64,000 bases of DNA from Endobugula sp965214375 (GCA_965214375.1 OZ243947.1:1-64000); one strand, 5' to 3'. Positions 44,182 through 52,281 are shown, counted from the first letter of the stretch. The notes: generated by a model not told the origin, from the sequence alone. Numbers and translations are program-made.

Positions 44182-45861
44182 ATGAGTGTAGGCCAAAAAC
44201 CAATAAAAACTTTTGAAATTGACACTGGCGTAAGCCCTGATTTTTTAGAAGCCGCGCTCACTCAAGATGTCACAACCCTAGAGGCATTGTTTGATTTAGT
44301 CGATAACTCGATTGATGCGGCTAGAGACGTACTTCTTCAAAATAACACCTCAAAATGCAGAGATGGTCTTCCCGAAAGCTACAAGGGCTTTAAAATTCAT
44401 ATCCGTATTGATAAGAATAGCGTAAGAATAGTGGACAATTGCTCCGGTATTGATGAAGTCACACTCGCAAATCGAGCACTATATACGGCTAAACCATCAA
44501 GCCATGAATACGGAATTGGTCAGTATGGTATAGGACTCAAAAGATCACTGCTAAAAATGGGAACTGACTTTGCTCTTTCGGTCGACAATGGAAAAACGTT
44601 ATGTAAAGCCAATTTTAGCAATAAAAATATTGGTGGAAACTTAGACAATAAAGTATATGCCTCAGAATACAATTCAAAAAATCGCGTCAAATCATTATTT
44701 TCAGCCTCAAATTTAAAGCCTGAAATAAGTATTGATATACATGATACCCGATGGTTTGATAATGCTGCTCGCCAGTTTTCTTTGCGCTACGGTATTTATC
44801 TAATCAAAGGACTTGAAATAATTCTTCACAACGTAGCCAACTGTCAATTTCTTAGGGTAGAAGGAATTGCACCGGAACTGAGAACCCATAGCAAATTTGA
44901 ACCTCAAAGAAAGCGAGTTAGCATTGATGGAGTTGAGGTAATTATTGAGTCAGGCATTCATTCTGACTATATTTTTCCAAGCGAGACAGGACATGACTTG
45001 TCAAAAAACCGATCATTAACGGACTTTTTTGGAATATATTTCTCTTGTAATGATAGGGTGATCGTTTCAGCTACTACTGAAAAAATATACGGCTGGGCAG
45101 CCAAATGGCATTCAGAATATAACGGTTTTGTTTGTTGGGTAAAATTTGTTTCTAAAGACCCAAGCAAGTTGCCTTGGAACACATCAAAAACAGCCTTGAG
45201 AACAGATAGCAGTTTATTTTTGAAAGTCAAAGACGAGCTTCAACCTATAGCAGATCACTATAGAAGTGAAATTAAAAAACGATATTCTAATAAGGGTAAC
45301 GACCCAATATCTAACCCAGATCCAAAACCCAAACCATCAAAACCGAAGGGAAAACCGACTTCTGAGCCCAAGCCCAAAAAGCCGAAAAAAAGACCTCATG
45401 TAAATCTATCCAGAGATAGAGATATATTTATCGATTGGAATAAATGCGAAACAATTGTTCCAGAGTCAAGGCAAAAGGAACATCATATTTTTGTTGAGAT
45501 GTGTCGATTATCTTCTGAGCAAATTCCGATCGTTTGTGTCGTAATGTTGCGAGTTTTTCTTGAGACAACGGTCAAAGAAGCTAGTAAATCAATGAGTTTA
45601 AGCTGGCAAACTCTCTCAAAGTCTTCTTTAAGTGTTTCAGAAAATCTCCATAGTGCTGGGTATATCACAGACCCCGTAAAAGAACTGATTAAACAGTATG
45701 CGAATACAAATGCAGGCCTGTTTTCAATCAACAATATTCAATCTCATATCCATTCGACAAGGTTTCACCCCAACCAATCAAAAGCAAATACCTACTGGGA
45801 TGAATTAGACCCGTTCTTAGCAGGTTGTTGGAGATTTATTCAAGATTCCGATGAGAGTTAG
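44182..45861 (+). CDS. MORC/Hsp90-like GHKL ATPase
   Basis: 559 residues. GHKL motifs: N-box LEALFDLVDNSIDAARDVL near residue 34, G1 RIVDNCSGIDE near 91, G2 YGIGQYGIGLKRSLLKMG near 110. A Pro/Lys-rich linker (DPKPKPSKPKGKPTSEPK region, about 375-400) joins a helical C-terminal domain (FVEMCRLSSEQIPIVCVVM). Bacterial MORC-like ATPases are known companions of restriction-modification genes. No nuclease motif is visible, so the effector is unclear. The TAG stop lies in the terminal repeat, so transposition would always carry the complete gene. Confidence 0.85.
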   Translation: MSVGQKPIKTFEIDTGVSPDFLEAALTQDVTTLEALFDLVDNSIDAARDVLLQNNTSKCRDGLPESYKGFKIHIRIDKNSVRIVDNCSGIDEVTLANRALYTAKPSSHEYGIGQYGIGLKRSLLKMGTDFALSVDNGKTLCKANFSNKNIGGNLDNKVYASEYNSKNRVKSLFSASNLKPEISIDIHDTRWFDNAARQFSLRYGIYLIKGLEIILHNVANCQFLRVEGIAPELRTHSKFEPQRKRVSIDGVEVIIESGIHSDYIFPSETGHDLSKNRSLTDFFGIYFSCNDRVIVSATTEKIYGWAAKWHSEYNGFVCWVKFVSKDPSKLPWNTSKTALRTDSSLFLKVKDELQPIADHYRSEIKKRYSNKGNDPISNPDPKPKPSKPKGKPTSEPKPKKPKKRPHVNLSRDRDIFIDWNKCETIVPESRQKEHHIFVEMCRLSSEQIPIVCVVMLRVFLETTVKEASKSMSLSWQTLSKSSLSVSENLHSAGYITDPVKELIKQYANTNAGLFSINNIQSHIHSTRFHPNQSKANTYWDELDPFLAGCWRFIQDSDES

Positions 45862-45883
45862 GTGTAACTGCTACCTAATACCG
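45858..45883. repeat. Right terminal inverted repeat of transposon
   Basis: Exact reverse complement of 41110-41135. It contains the stop codon of the ATPase gene (45859-45861) and is followed by the target duplication ATTTTGTC at 45884-45891. Confidence 0.95.
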
Positions 45884-46236
45884 ATTTTGTCGATTATTGC
45901 ATATAACCTTTGGTTTTCTTTTTCGCGACTTTTATTTGTCTTGGTTAACCAGATTGCCATAGTTTTATAGTGGTCTGAAAAATAACGTATTGCAAAATGT
46001 ACTGCGGTTGGTTGCAGGTTAGATGTGCTATCTAGTAAATTTTTTAAAAGCTTAGGGGTTCTTTCTTGATCTTCTTGAGATAGAAACTGGTGAATTGTGT
46101 CTTCTATTTCTAATGTTTGTGTTGGGTACCCAGTTTTTTCGGCTGCTTTTTTAAAAGTTTCAGCATCAGCAGGTAGGCTTATTCCATATTGTTTTGATAG
46201 GCTTTGGGTGTCTTTTTCTGTAATATTTGGAGTCAT
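45884..46236 (-). pseudogene. 5' part of a prophage gene split by the transposon
   Basis: N-terminal 117 codons of the gene continued at 40729-41101. Start ATG 46236 overlaps the integrase stop by 4 bases, so the gene belonged to the integrase operon. Sequence begins MTPNITEKDTQSLSKQYGIS and contains ETFKKAAEKTGYPTQTLEIE and LTKTNKSREKENQRLYAIID. Reading into the transposon adds only GIR before a stop. Function unknown. Confidence 0.8.
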
Positions 46237-47363
46237 TGTTTTCTTTCCTTTTTGGTTAGTGGTAAGACAATATTAGGTTTACGTCGATAAACTTTGTCGG
46301 TTGTGGTTTTGTTGAGGTGTCCGCGCATATTGGCGGCTTGTTCCAGGGTTTCAACGTCGCTGGCAGTTTTTGCACACAGATCATGCTCGGTAAATTTTAC
46401 CTGTAGCTTGGTGTCTTTGAGTGCTTTTTGCATGGCGCGTTGCCACTGTGAATCAAAGCCGGAGGTGTTGCCGTCTTCTTTGATGTAGGGTTGGCCTTGA
46501 GTAGTGCAGAAGAGCCACACGCTACCGATTTTAAGGTGTTTCTTTCTCCATGCTTTGATCTCGTTGAGAATTTCCTCTAAGCCTGTGCTGTTACCTTCAT
46601 GGTCTTTGAAGGGCATTAGCGACTTTTTGGCTTTGGCGTTGCCTTTGATTTTTTGCCGTTTTTCAAATAGTAGTCCGTCCTCTTTGATGTCCTGTAGTCT
46701 GATGCGCAGGATCATAGACTTATCTTTACCGGTAGCCAGTTTGAGGGGTAGGTACACTTTGAGCATGGCGTTACAAGCTTTGGTAAATACGTTCACTTCC
46801 CAGTCTTCCACATAGCGGTCTCTCGGTAGAATGCTCACTTTGTTCACTTTGCCTTTTATTGGGTGCTCGATAATGTCACAGCCCCACTCAAAGGCTTTGG
46901 TAAAACAGTGTGATAAAACTTCCAGGTCAAGGTTGGCTTTTTTAGGGCTTTGATGTTGAGCGCAGGCGTCCCGATATTTGTAAGCGTGGTGTGTTCTGAA
47001 TTGGTTAATGGGTAGTTTGGCAGGTATTACGGATCGCAGGCGTTGCAAGCTGTAGTGATTGCTTTTCTGTGTGGCTGGTGATTTTTTGGGTATTACCTCG
47101 GCCTCGTAACGATCAAACAATTCTTGCATGGTTAGGGGGCTATCGCTGGTGATAATGCGGCGCTCCCACTCTCTGTAGGCAGCTTTCTCGGCTTGCGGTA
47201 ATGTTTTGGCTCTGCCTAGTTCAAACTCTGCTTGGTCATCCCAAAGGTGGCGCACAGCTTTTGGTACACGGTAAGAAATAACATAATCGCCGCGTTCGCC
47301 ACGCTTGCGCATTCTCCAGTTTTTAGGGTAAGGGCTGTTTTCTTTGTTACGCTGCTTGACCAT
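46233..47363 (-). CDS. int: Tyrosine-type phage integrase, catalytic Arg lost
   Basis: 376 residues. An N-terminal arm-binding and SAM-like region is followed by the catalytic domain. Expected residues: Arg of a TGxRxSDILxLR-type block (here ATGKDKSMILRIRL, Arg absent), HxxR (here EHDLCAKTASD, Cys in place of Arg), the RGH of GHLN and the nucleophile Tyr in DKVYRRKPN. The HDLC cysteine is TGT, one C-to-T step from CGT. The enzyme is probably inactive although the frame is open. Upstream DUF4224 gene overlaps it by 17 bases. Confidence 0.88.
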   Translation of the reverse strand: MVKQRNKENSPYPKNWRMRKRGERGDYVISYRVPKAVRHLWDDQAEFELGRAKTLPQAEKAAYREWERRIITSDSPLTMQELFDRYEAEVIPKKSPATQKSNHYSLQRLRSVIPAKLPINQFRTHHAYKYRDACAQHQSPKKANLDLEVLSHCFTKAFEWGCDIIEHPIKGKVNKVSILPRDRYVEDWEVNVFTKACNAMLKVYLPLKLATGKDKSMILRIRLQDIKEDGLLFEKRQKIKGNAKAKKSLMPFKDHEGNSTGLEEILNEIKAWRKKHLKIGSVWLFCTTQGQPYIKEDGNTSGFDSQWQRAMQKALKDTKLQVKFTEHDLCAKTASDVETLEQAANMRGHLNKTTTDKVYRRKPNIVLPLTKKERKQ

Positions 47364-47565
47364 TGTTCAGTGCCGAAAAGTTAAATGCAGGGGTTGAGGG
47401 TTGATTTTCTGGGCCAGCTTGGAACTGGTCTGTCGGAACAATAAATGTGTTATCTGGCCGCATCCGTACAGATTATCCCATTGCTTTTAAAACGCGCAGT
47501 TGTGCTGGCCTTGTTTTCTTTTTGGTCAGCTCGATAACTTCTTGTTCTGATAGCCAGAGTTTCAT
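47347..47565 (-). pseudogene. DUF4224 gene with in-frame TAA
   Basis: 73-codon frame from ATG 47565: MKLWLSEQEVIELTKKKTRP, AQLRVLKAMG, then TAA at codon 31 (47473-47475), then SVRMRPDNTFIVPTDQFQ. The first part is the DUF4224 pattern, and such genes commonly sit directly before a phage integrase, as here. ATG overlaps the upstream stop by 4 bases. CAA-to-TAA is a likely origin. Possibly an excisionase-like DNA-binding protein, by position only. Confidence 0.7.
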
Positions 47566-48662
47566 ATTGCTTGCTTGGTTCTGTTTTTCTTTGTGAATAC
47601 CCAGTATTCATCTATGGTTTCTATAAAGTCGTTTGACGGGTGTGGGTCGAAATAAAATTCTCCATCTTTAACTATTACTGCGTGCTTAATTCCGCGATTA
47701 CTTTTGCCTCCGGCAATAGCGAACCCATGAGGTTTTTCGATGGTGCAGATAAAATCGTATCCGATCAGGTTTGACCAGTTAATTAGAGTAGCTCTCCATT
47801 TATCGCCTTTTTCCTCTAGTTCGGGAACTGCGTGTAATGGCATATCTAAAAGTGATGCGATGCAGGCTGCAAAGCAGTTGCCGCGTTGGGTTTCGCTGTG
47901 TAACTTAGTTTGTTTAATCGGTGTGATTTCTTTTCTTCCTTGCGTATTTATAAAATATTCGGTCAGGCTTCCAGCTAATATTGTTAGGAATGTTGCTATA
48001 AAGTAGCCGTTCTTTAGGTCGTTATCGCTGCCTAAAATGCAAAAGACACAGATTAATCTTTGGTTGCCTTTGCTGTACGTCCAAAAGGGTTCTTGTCCGG
48101 CGTTGGCGATTTGAGCAAAAACTTGTTGAGTGGATAGATTAAAAATAGGCATCCAGTCATAGATAGTGCGTCCGGCCTTGCTTAAATATTTGTTGAGTTG
48201 CCAGGGGTTTTTCTTGGCTCTTTTGTATGATTCTTCGGCGCGAATGCCCATGCAATTAACAGCTAATAATTTGCCGCGTTGCTTCATATCGTTGCGGATA
48301 AACTTGCGAATAGGGCCAGTTTTTAGTTCAGAAGTACACCAGCGGGAGGCGCTTGACGGCCAGCTAGGGACGTCAGGGCGAATATTAAAGCGGTGTTTAA
48401 CGTAATCTAAAAGATTCTTTTCTGTGCCATCTTTCCACACCGCTTTAACAATATGTAAAGGGTGGTTTATGTTGTGCTTTATGTGTGTTTTAACCCCTGT
48501 CCATTCCACTTCGCCAAGGTCTGCATGAACAACAACGATTTGATCATGCGGTACTATTTTAGATAGCAAGGCATACATGGCTTGCGAGTCTTTGCCGCCA
48601 GAGTGTGAGCAATAAAATAGAGCGCCTGCGCTGATAAGTTCGTTAATATTCATATTATCCAA
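47562..48662 (-). CDS. PAPS-reductase-like / cysteine-peptidase-like fusion
   Basis: 366 residues. The first 215 match phage phosphoadenosine-phosphosulfate-reductase/DndC-like proteins: PP-loop CSHSGGKDSQAMYA at residue 18, VVHADLGEVEW, SRWCTSELKTGPI, CVFCILGSDNDL. From about residue 250 follows a separate domain with Cys in QRGNCFAACIASLLDMP, His in GIKHAVIVKDG and Asp in FDPHPS, a papain-like or C39-like phage protein that is usually encoded alone. The junction (YFIATFLTILAGSLTEYF) resembles neither, so a deletion may have fused two genes. Confidence 0.75.
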   Translation of the reverse strand: MDNMNINELISAGALFYCSHSGGKDSQAMYALLSKIVPHDQIVVVHADLGEVEWTGVKTHIKHNINHPLHIVKAVWKDGTEKNLLDYVKHRFNIRPDVPSWPSSASRWCTSELKTGPIRKFIRNDMKQRGKLLAVNCMGIRAEESYKRAKKNPWQLNKYLSKAGRTIYDWMPIFNLSTQQVFAQIANAGQEPFWTYSKGNQRLICVFCILGSDNDLKNGYFIATFLTILAGSLTEYFINTQGRKEITPIKQTKLHSETQRGNCFAACIASLLDMPLHAVPELEEKGDKWRATLINWSNLIGYDFICTIEKPHGFAIAGGKSNRGIKHAVIVKDGEFYFDPHPSNDFIETIDEYWVFTKKNRTKQAI

Positions 48663-48678
48663 GTAACTCTTTTAAATA

Positions 48679-49143
48679 TTAACTATATTGGTTGTAAGCC
48701 GCTTCGCTTGCTTGTCGTTGTTGCTCTTTTTCCCATTCGCTGGGTGCTGGTTGTTCTTGTTGCTTTTCCAGTTGTAGCTTTAGTGGCAACATGGAGTAGT
48801 TGCTGTCGCTGATAATTTTTTCTATGTGTTCCATGCCTTTTTCGGTGAATACTGCTACGGTGTACTCGCCTGTTTTTTCGCTGTCTTTATGGTTGAAAGT
48901 AAAGCGTGCAACTCGTGCAAAGCCTTCTTTAACCCATATAGAAAATGGCTTATTTTGTTTAGGGTCGTGTGGCTTGCCGGTGGCTCCGGTATTTAAAAAG
49001 TAGGCGCGTCTTAGTTTTTCAAGAAATTGTTTTTTGGTTAGCTTGTCTTCTTTTTGTCGCCCTTTGTTAACACGCAGCAGTGCAGAGTGGGCGTTGTATT
49101 CGCCTGTCTCGCGTAGTTCTTCTGCGTGTTTAATTTCGTTCAT
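48679..49143 (-). CDS. Phage protein, unknown function
   Basis: 154 residues, charged, with LTKKQFLEKLRRAYFLNTG, ARVARFTFNHKDSEKTGEY and a Gln/Glu-rich tail. ATG 49143 overlaps the stop of the dNMP kinase gene (TAATG). It belongs to the leftward early operon. No family recognised. Confidence 0.65.
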   Translation of the reverse strand: MNEIKHAEELRETGEYNAHSALLRVNKGRQKEDKLTKKQFLEKLRRAYFLNTGATGKPHDPKQNKPFSIWVKEGFARVARFTFNHKDSEKTGEYTVAVFTEKGMEHIEKIISDSNYSMLPLKLQLEKQQEQPAPSEWEKEQQRQASEAAYNQYS

Positions 49144-49718
49144 TATGCTGCCTTGGTAATTAACTGCGCGTGTAGTTGTAGTGTTAATGCACGCACTTTA
49201 TTTTCAAAGGTTTGCTTGTCTTGGTCGTTAACCAGTACGGGTTCGCCTTCTAAAATTTCTAAGTCTTGCTCGGTAACATCGGCGTGAGTAGGTTCTGCGT
49301 TCGGGTTTTTGATGTGAATGAGAATGCCGCCTTTGCTGCGTATCCAGTCGGCCTCTAGGGGTAGTCTGGTGTCGGTGATGAGTTAGCCGTTAAATAAATA
49401 ATTGCTGTCTTCGTTGCAATCAATTTGGTGTTGCACAAATTCAGTAGCAAAGTGTTTGTTTTCTCGGCGAAGCTCTGCGCCCACAATCTGCATCATGCGG
49501 CGCTTAGTTACGTTAAGTTTTCCGCAGGGTTTATTTTTGGGAAGTCTTAAAAATTCCTCTGGTGTGATGTCGAGCATGTCGGCACATTTGATAATGACCG
49601 GCTCGGCAAAGGTGTAGGTGCGTAGCTCCAGTGCATCACGGATGATGATGGCGGCGGTATCTTTGCCGGTTTGGGCACGGCCTGCTATGCCTATCATTTG
49701 GTTAATGTAGTTATGCAT
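49143..49718 (-). pseudogene. Phage deoxynucleoside monophosphate kinase with in-frame TAA
   Basis: 192-codon frame with P-loop IGIAGRAQTGKDTAA near residue 9 and the substrate region RRMMQIVGAELRRE. TAA at codon 112 (49383-49385) interrupts NYLFNG-stop-LITDTRLPLEADW. The following segment is the conserved DxRxxxEADWI block, so downstream sequence was coding. CAA-to-TAA is the simplest event. Phage dNMP kinases feed nucleotides to DNA synthesis. It overlaps neighbours on both sides by a few bases. Confidence 0.8.
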
Positions 49719-50175
49719 GGCTCAAGTTCCTCATGATTAAAGTAGTCATGGGTAAGCCTTGTATGTAGTAGGCGAGTTTGTGTTGTTGTGATCGCCGTGA
49801 GCTTGCGCTACGGCGTATCTGGTTGCCGCTGCGCTGATTGCGTGGCAGTCGGTTTGTCATGGCATCTGCGGGTGGTGCTGTCGTAATGCCAGCTAATAGC
49901 AGAATGCACAGGTGTTTTATCAGTCCGCGCTTGTAGATTTCGCGGCTGGCTTCTTGCAGGTTGTTTACCCGTAGTTTCCAAAAGAGCTGTTGTGCCAGTT
50001 TTTGTACGCTGGCATGGGTGATACCCATGAGTTCGGCGACTTGCTTGTAGGGCAGTGCAAGGGCTATAGCGAGCAATGCAAACAGTGTTTGCCTATCAGA
50101 TAGCTCCTGGCGTGTAATGGCTGCTTGTTTGGTTTGGTAGCCTTCTGCTGTGCGTTGTACTTGTAGCGCTTGCAT
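49711..50175 (-). CDS. Phage HTH protein (LuxR/sigma-4-like)
   Basis: 154 residues. A helix-turn-helix of sigma-70 region 4/LuxR type (ALPYKQVAELMGITHASVQK) is followed by a hydrophobic stretch (LIKHLCILLLAGITTAP) and a basic Arg/Ser-rich tail. Overlaps the kinase start by 8 bases. Likely a DNA-binding early protein; target unknown. Confidence 0.6.
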   Translation of the reverse strand: MQALQVQRTAEGYQTKQAAITRQELSDRQTLFALLAIALALPYKQVAELMGITHASVQKLAQQLFWKLRVNNLQEASREIYKRGLIKHLCILLLAGITTAPPADAMTNRLPRNQRSGNQIRRSASSRRSQQHKLAYYIQGLPMTTLIMRNLSHA

Positions 50176-50177
50176 GG

Positions 50178-50330
50178 CTAGGCGGCAGTTGGTGGTGCTG
50201 TAAAGTCGCCAGAGCTGGGTTTAGTCGTTCTTTTGGGGAGCGGGACTACCGTTCTAACGGCCTTTTTGTGAGTTTTAAGGTCAATGACCTTGGTTTTTGG
50301 GTTTTTTGTTGTATCTGTTGATGTTTTCAT
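50178..50330 (-). CDS. Small basic phage protein
   Basis: 50 residues: MKTSTDTTKNPKTKVIDLKT, AVRTVVPLPKRTT and a short C-terminus. ATG 50330 has AAGGG 8 bases upstream, the stop TAG is two bases before the next gene's ATG, and the gene is the first behind the leftward early promoter. Too short for family assignment; spacing is the main support. Confidence 0.5.
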   Translation of the reverse strand: MKTSTDTTKNPKTKVIDLKTHKKAVRTVVPLPKRTTKPSSGDFTAPPTAA

Positions 50331-50350
50331 AGCGTTGCCCTTGTTAATTT

Positions 50351-50398
50351 GTAAACCAAAGTTTACTTATGTAATTTTATTTGTCAACCTCGGTTAAC
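50351..50398 (-). promoter_or_regulatory. Leftward early promoter with two repressor operators
   Basis: On the minus strand TTGACA (50387-50382), a 16-base spacer and TAAACT (50365-50360). Two 16-bp palindromic sites overlap them: GTAAACCAAAGTTTAC at 50351-50366 covers the -10, and GTCAACCTCGGTTAAC at 50383-50398 covers the -35. They match the operators at 53805-53841, so the CI-like repressor should silence this promoter, as lambda CI does at PL. Confidence 0.75.
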
Positions 50399-50500
50399 TA
50401 AAAAGTTTATATTTTTATATTTTTTTCCAGATGGCATTAAAATCGACCGATTTTTTATTGTGTGAGTGGTAATGTCTGTGTGCTTTTTATGGGGGATGTT

Positions 50501-51196
50501 ATGAATATTGAATCTTTTGATCGTCTCGTTAACTTGGGGCTTAAATGGTTTTTTGTAGGTGTTTTGGTGCTGGCTGCCTTCGCTTATTTATTTGGTGATT
50601 CTGAGGACGATTCGCCAGTCTCGGCTTATAGCGGTGTTGAGTATTCAGTGCTAAATGATGTTGGTAAGGGTAGGTCTAAAAGAACGGTTACCGTGTCATT
50701 GGTGTCGCGCATTTCTGAATCTGATTTGAAAGCATTATCTGATGTCATTAAGTCGTCGGGTGAGTCTGATTTCTCTAATGTTTTTATTAATTATAAAATT
50801 CCTGATGCCTCTGGTCGTCTCCATCCTTGGGCGGTGGTTAGTTATGGAGATGATGTTAATGTTTCGATTAGTGGCCTTTCCTATGATGATGAGCGTGTTT
50901 TGAGATCAATGGCTGTTGATGTGCCTGGTGAGGTGCTGGGGCGGTGGCTTGATGCAAGGGCTTATATTGGCGAGGTGGTTGTTCTTCATAAGGATGCAGC
51001 GGGTGTTTATATTACCTTGGTAAAGAAATCTGGGTACTCAAACACCAGCGAGGTAAAAGCAAGCGAGATTGATGCTGGTTTACGCTTTGACTACGTTCAC
51101 AGTGGTGATTTTAAAAATTATTTTATTCTGAATGCTAAGGGTGCTTTGGAGTATTGGGCTGATACACATTTTTATACGGCTAATTTGTTAAAATAG
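50501..51196 (+). CDS. Membrane-anchored protein, unknown function
   Basis: 231 residues. One N-terminal helix (LGLKWFFVGVLVLAAFAYLF), then a soluble region (KRTVTVSLVSRISESDLKAL, FINYKIPDASGRLHPWAVV). ATG 50501 with GGGGGA upstream is preferred to the TTG/GTG openings before it. Divergent from the early leftward promoter; may be expressed in the lysogen. No family recognised. Confidence 0.6.
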   Translation: MNIESFDRLVNLGLKWFFVGVLVLAAFAYLFGDSEDDSPVSAYSGVEYSVLNDVGKGRSKRTVTVSLVSRISESDLKALSDVIKSSGESDFSNVFINYKIPDASGRLHPWAVVSYGDDVNVSISGLSYDDERVLRSMAVDVPGEVLGRWLDARAYIGEVVVLHKDAAGVYITLVKKSGYSNTSEVKASEIDAGLRFDYVHSGDFKNYFILNAKGALEYWADTHFYTANLLK

Positions 51197-51305
51197 TTTT
51201 TTTGATTATAGTTTCTTGCTTTTCAATAACTAAATAGTTTAACTATCATTTTGTACTTTGTATGAATAATGAGATCATTACCGTATTTATGAAGAAAAAC
51301 GCGCT

Positions 51306-52202
51306 ATGGAAAAAGTAGTACCTGTAGATGAACAAACCCTAACGATAATTAATGAAAAACTGAAAGGTGTAGATGTTGCAGTATCTTCTTGCATGTCTTA
51401 CATACGTAGGGTGCAGGATATTCCCTTTAATCAGTTGAGTTCTCGGTGTCGTGGTGTTCCTGGCATAATGTGGAAGCGCTACATGCAGCCCAGTTATCCT
51501 AAAATGCGCCCCCTTCATGTTGTTGCTGCCTATAGTTGGTTAACTATGGTTCCCATGCCTTCTTTTTATCGTGGGTTGGCAATTAAAGAATCATACCGAG
51601 GGATGGATGAAGAAGCGGTGGCCGCTATGATTCATTGCGGTATTTTACCGAAAAAACAATACAACTTGTTGCTTGAACATATCTTTGAGTATTTGTCGGA
51701 AGAAGGGAGAACCGCAGTTATTCATTTTCGAGACGATTTGCATAGTATGTATGGGCATTTGGATGATTATACCGATGAGCAGTTTATGTTCCCTGAAACC
51801 TTAGATATGAACCTTTTTCAAGAGGACTATTATCATTCGGTTGCACTGGCTTTTCGTGAGTTTCGCAGGGTAAATAATTTTTCTCAAGAAGATGTTGCCA
51901 GAATTTTAAGTATGAGTCAGCATAGGTATCAGCAGTGTGAAAATCCTGATAACCCTGTTCCATTGCCTGTTGATATTGCTGCTCGTTTGAAATTAGGTTT
52001 TCAATTGACTGATGCAATGCCGTTTACTTCTCACATGAAAATTTACCCGCAGTTTCATACAGTTCGCCGAGTTCAACATATCCGTGAAACCACGTTAGTT
52101 GAGATGATGCGTTATGTGTTGCCAGCCCATAAAAAACAATTTATAGAGATAATAAAAAATATGGCGCAAATCTACTCTAGAGAACTTTTGCGCCAAAATT
52201 AG
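51306..52202 (+). CDS. HTH-containing protein, lysogen region
   Basis: 298 residues. An XRE-like helix-turn-helix lies at about 180-220 (FREFRRVNNFSQEDVARIL, SMSQHRYQQCENPDNP); the N-terminal half is unrecognised. The last codons lie in an inverted repeat (GGCGCAAA at 52163 and TTTGCGCC at 52187) followed by an AT-rich run, perhaps a terminator shared with the convergent hydrolase gene. Possibly an immunity or exclusion gene, by position. Confidence 0.6.
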   Translation: MEKVVPVDEQTLTIINEKLKGVDVAVSSCMSYIRRVQDIPFNQLSSRCRGVPGIMWKRYMQPSYPKMRPLHVVAAYSWLTMVPMPSFYRGLAIKESYRGMDEEAVAAMIHCGILPKKQYNLLLEHIFEYLSEEGRTAVIHFRDDLHSMYGHLDDYTDEQFMFPETLDMNLFQEDYYHSVALAFREFRRVNNFSQEDVARILSMSQHRYQQCENPDNPVPLPVDIAARLKLGFQLTDAMPFTSHMKIYPQFHTVRRVQHIRETTLVEMMRYVLPAHKKQFIEIIKNMAQIYSRELLRQN

Positions 52203-52281
52203 TGTAATTTTTTTTAAAAAAATTGCACACCTCTATTGGGTTGCTATTTTTCACAATAACGCAGATCATATCCCACATAAT

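Larger units (their letters stand above)
41110..45883. mobile_element. IS1595-type transposon carrying methyltransferase and GHKL ATPase
   Basis: 4774-bp element bounded by 26-bp perfect terminal inverted repeats (41110-41135 and 45858-45883) and flanked by identical 8-bp direct repeats ATTTTGTC (41102-41109 and 45884-45891), the duplication size typical of IS1595-family transposition. Contents in order: coiled-coil/winged-helix protein, transposase, DUF6471 protein, C5 methyltransferase, GHKL ATPase whose stop lies inside the right repeat. Inserted in a prophage gene beside the integrase. The intact ends suggest a recent move. Confidence 0.93.

Noticed and set aside
41102..45891. Homing or site-specific integration as the origin of the 4.8-kb element
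   Set aside because: 8-bp target duplications, terminal inverted repeats and a DDE transposase show ordinary cut-and-paste transposition.
9312..49718. Reassignment of TAA/TAG to glutamine
   Set aside because: Intact essential genes nearby end at TAA or TAG at the expected length, and CAA/CAG are used for Gln, so scattered nonsense mutations are the simpler reading.
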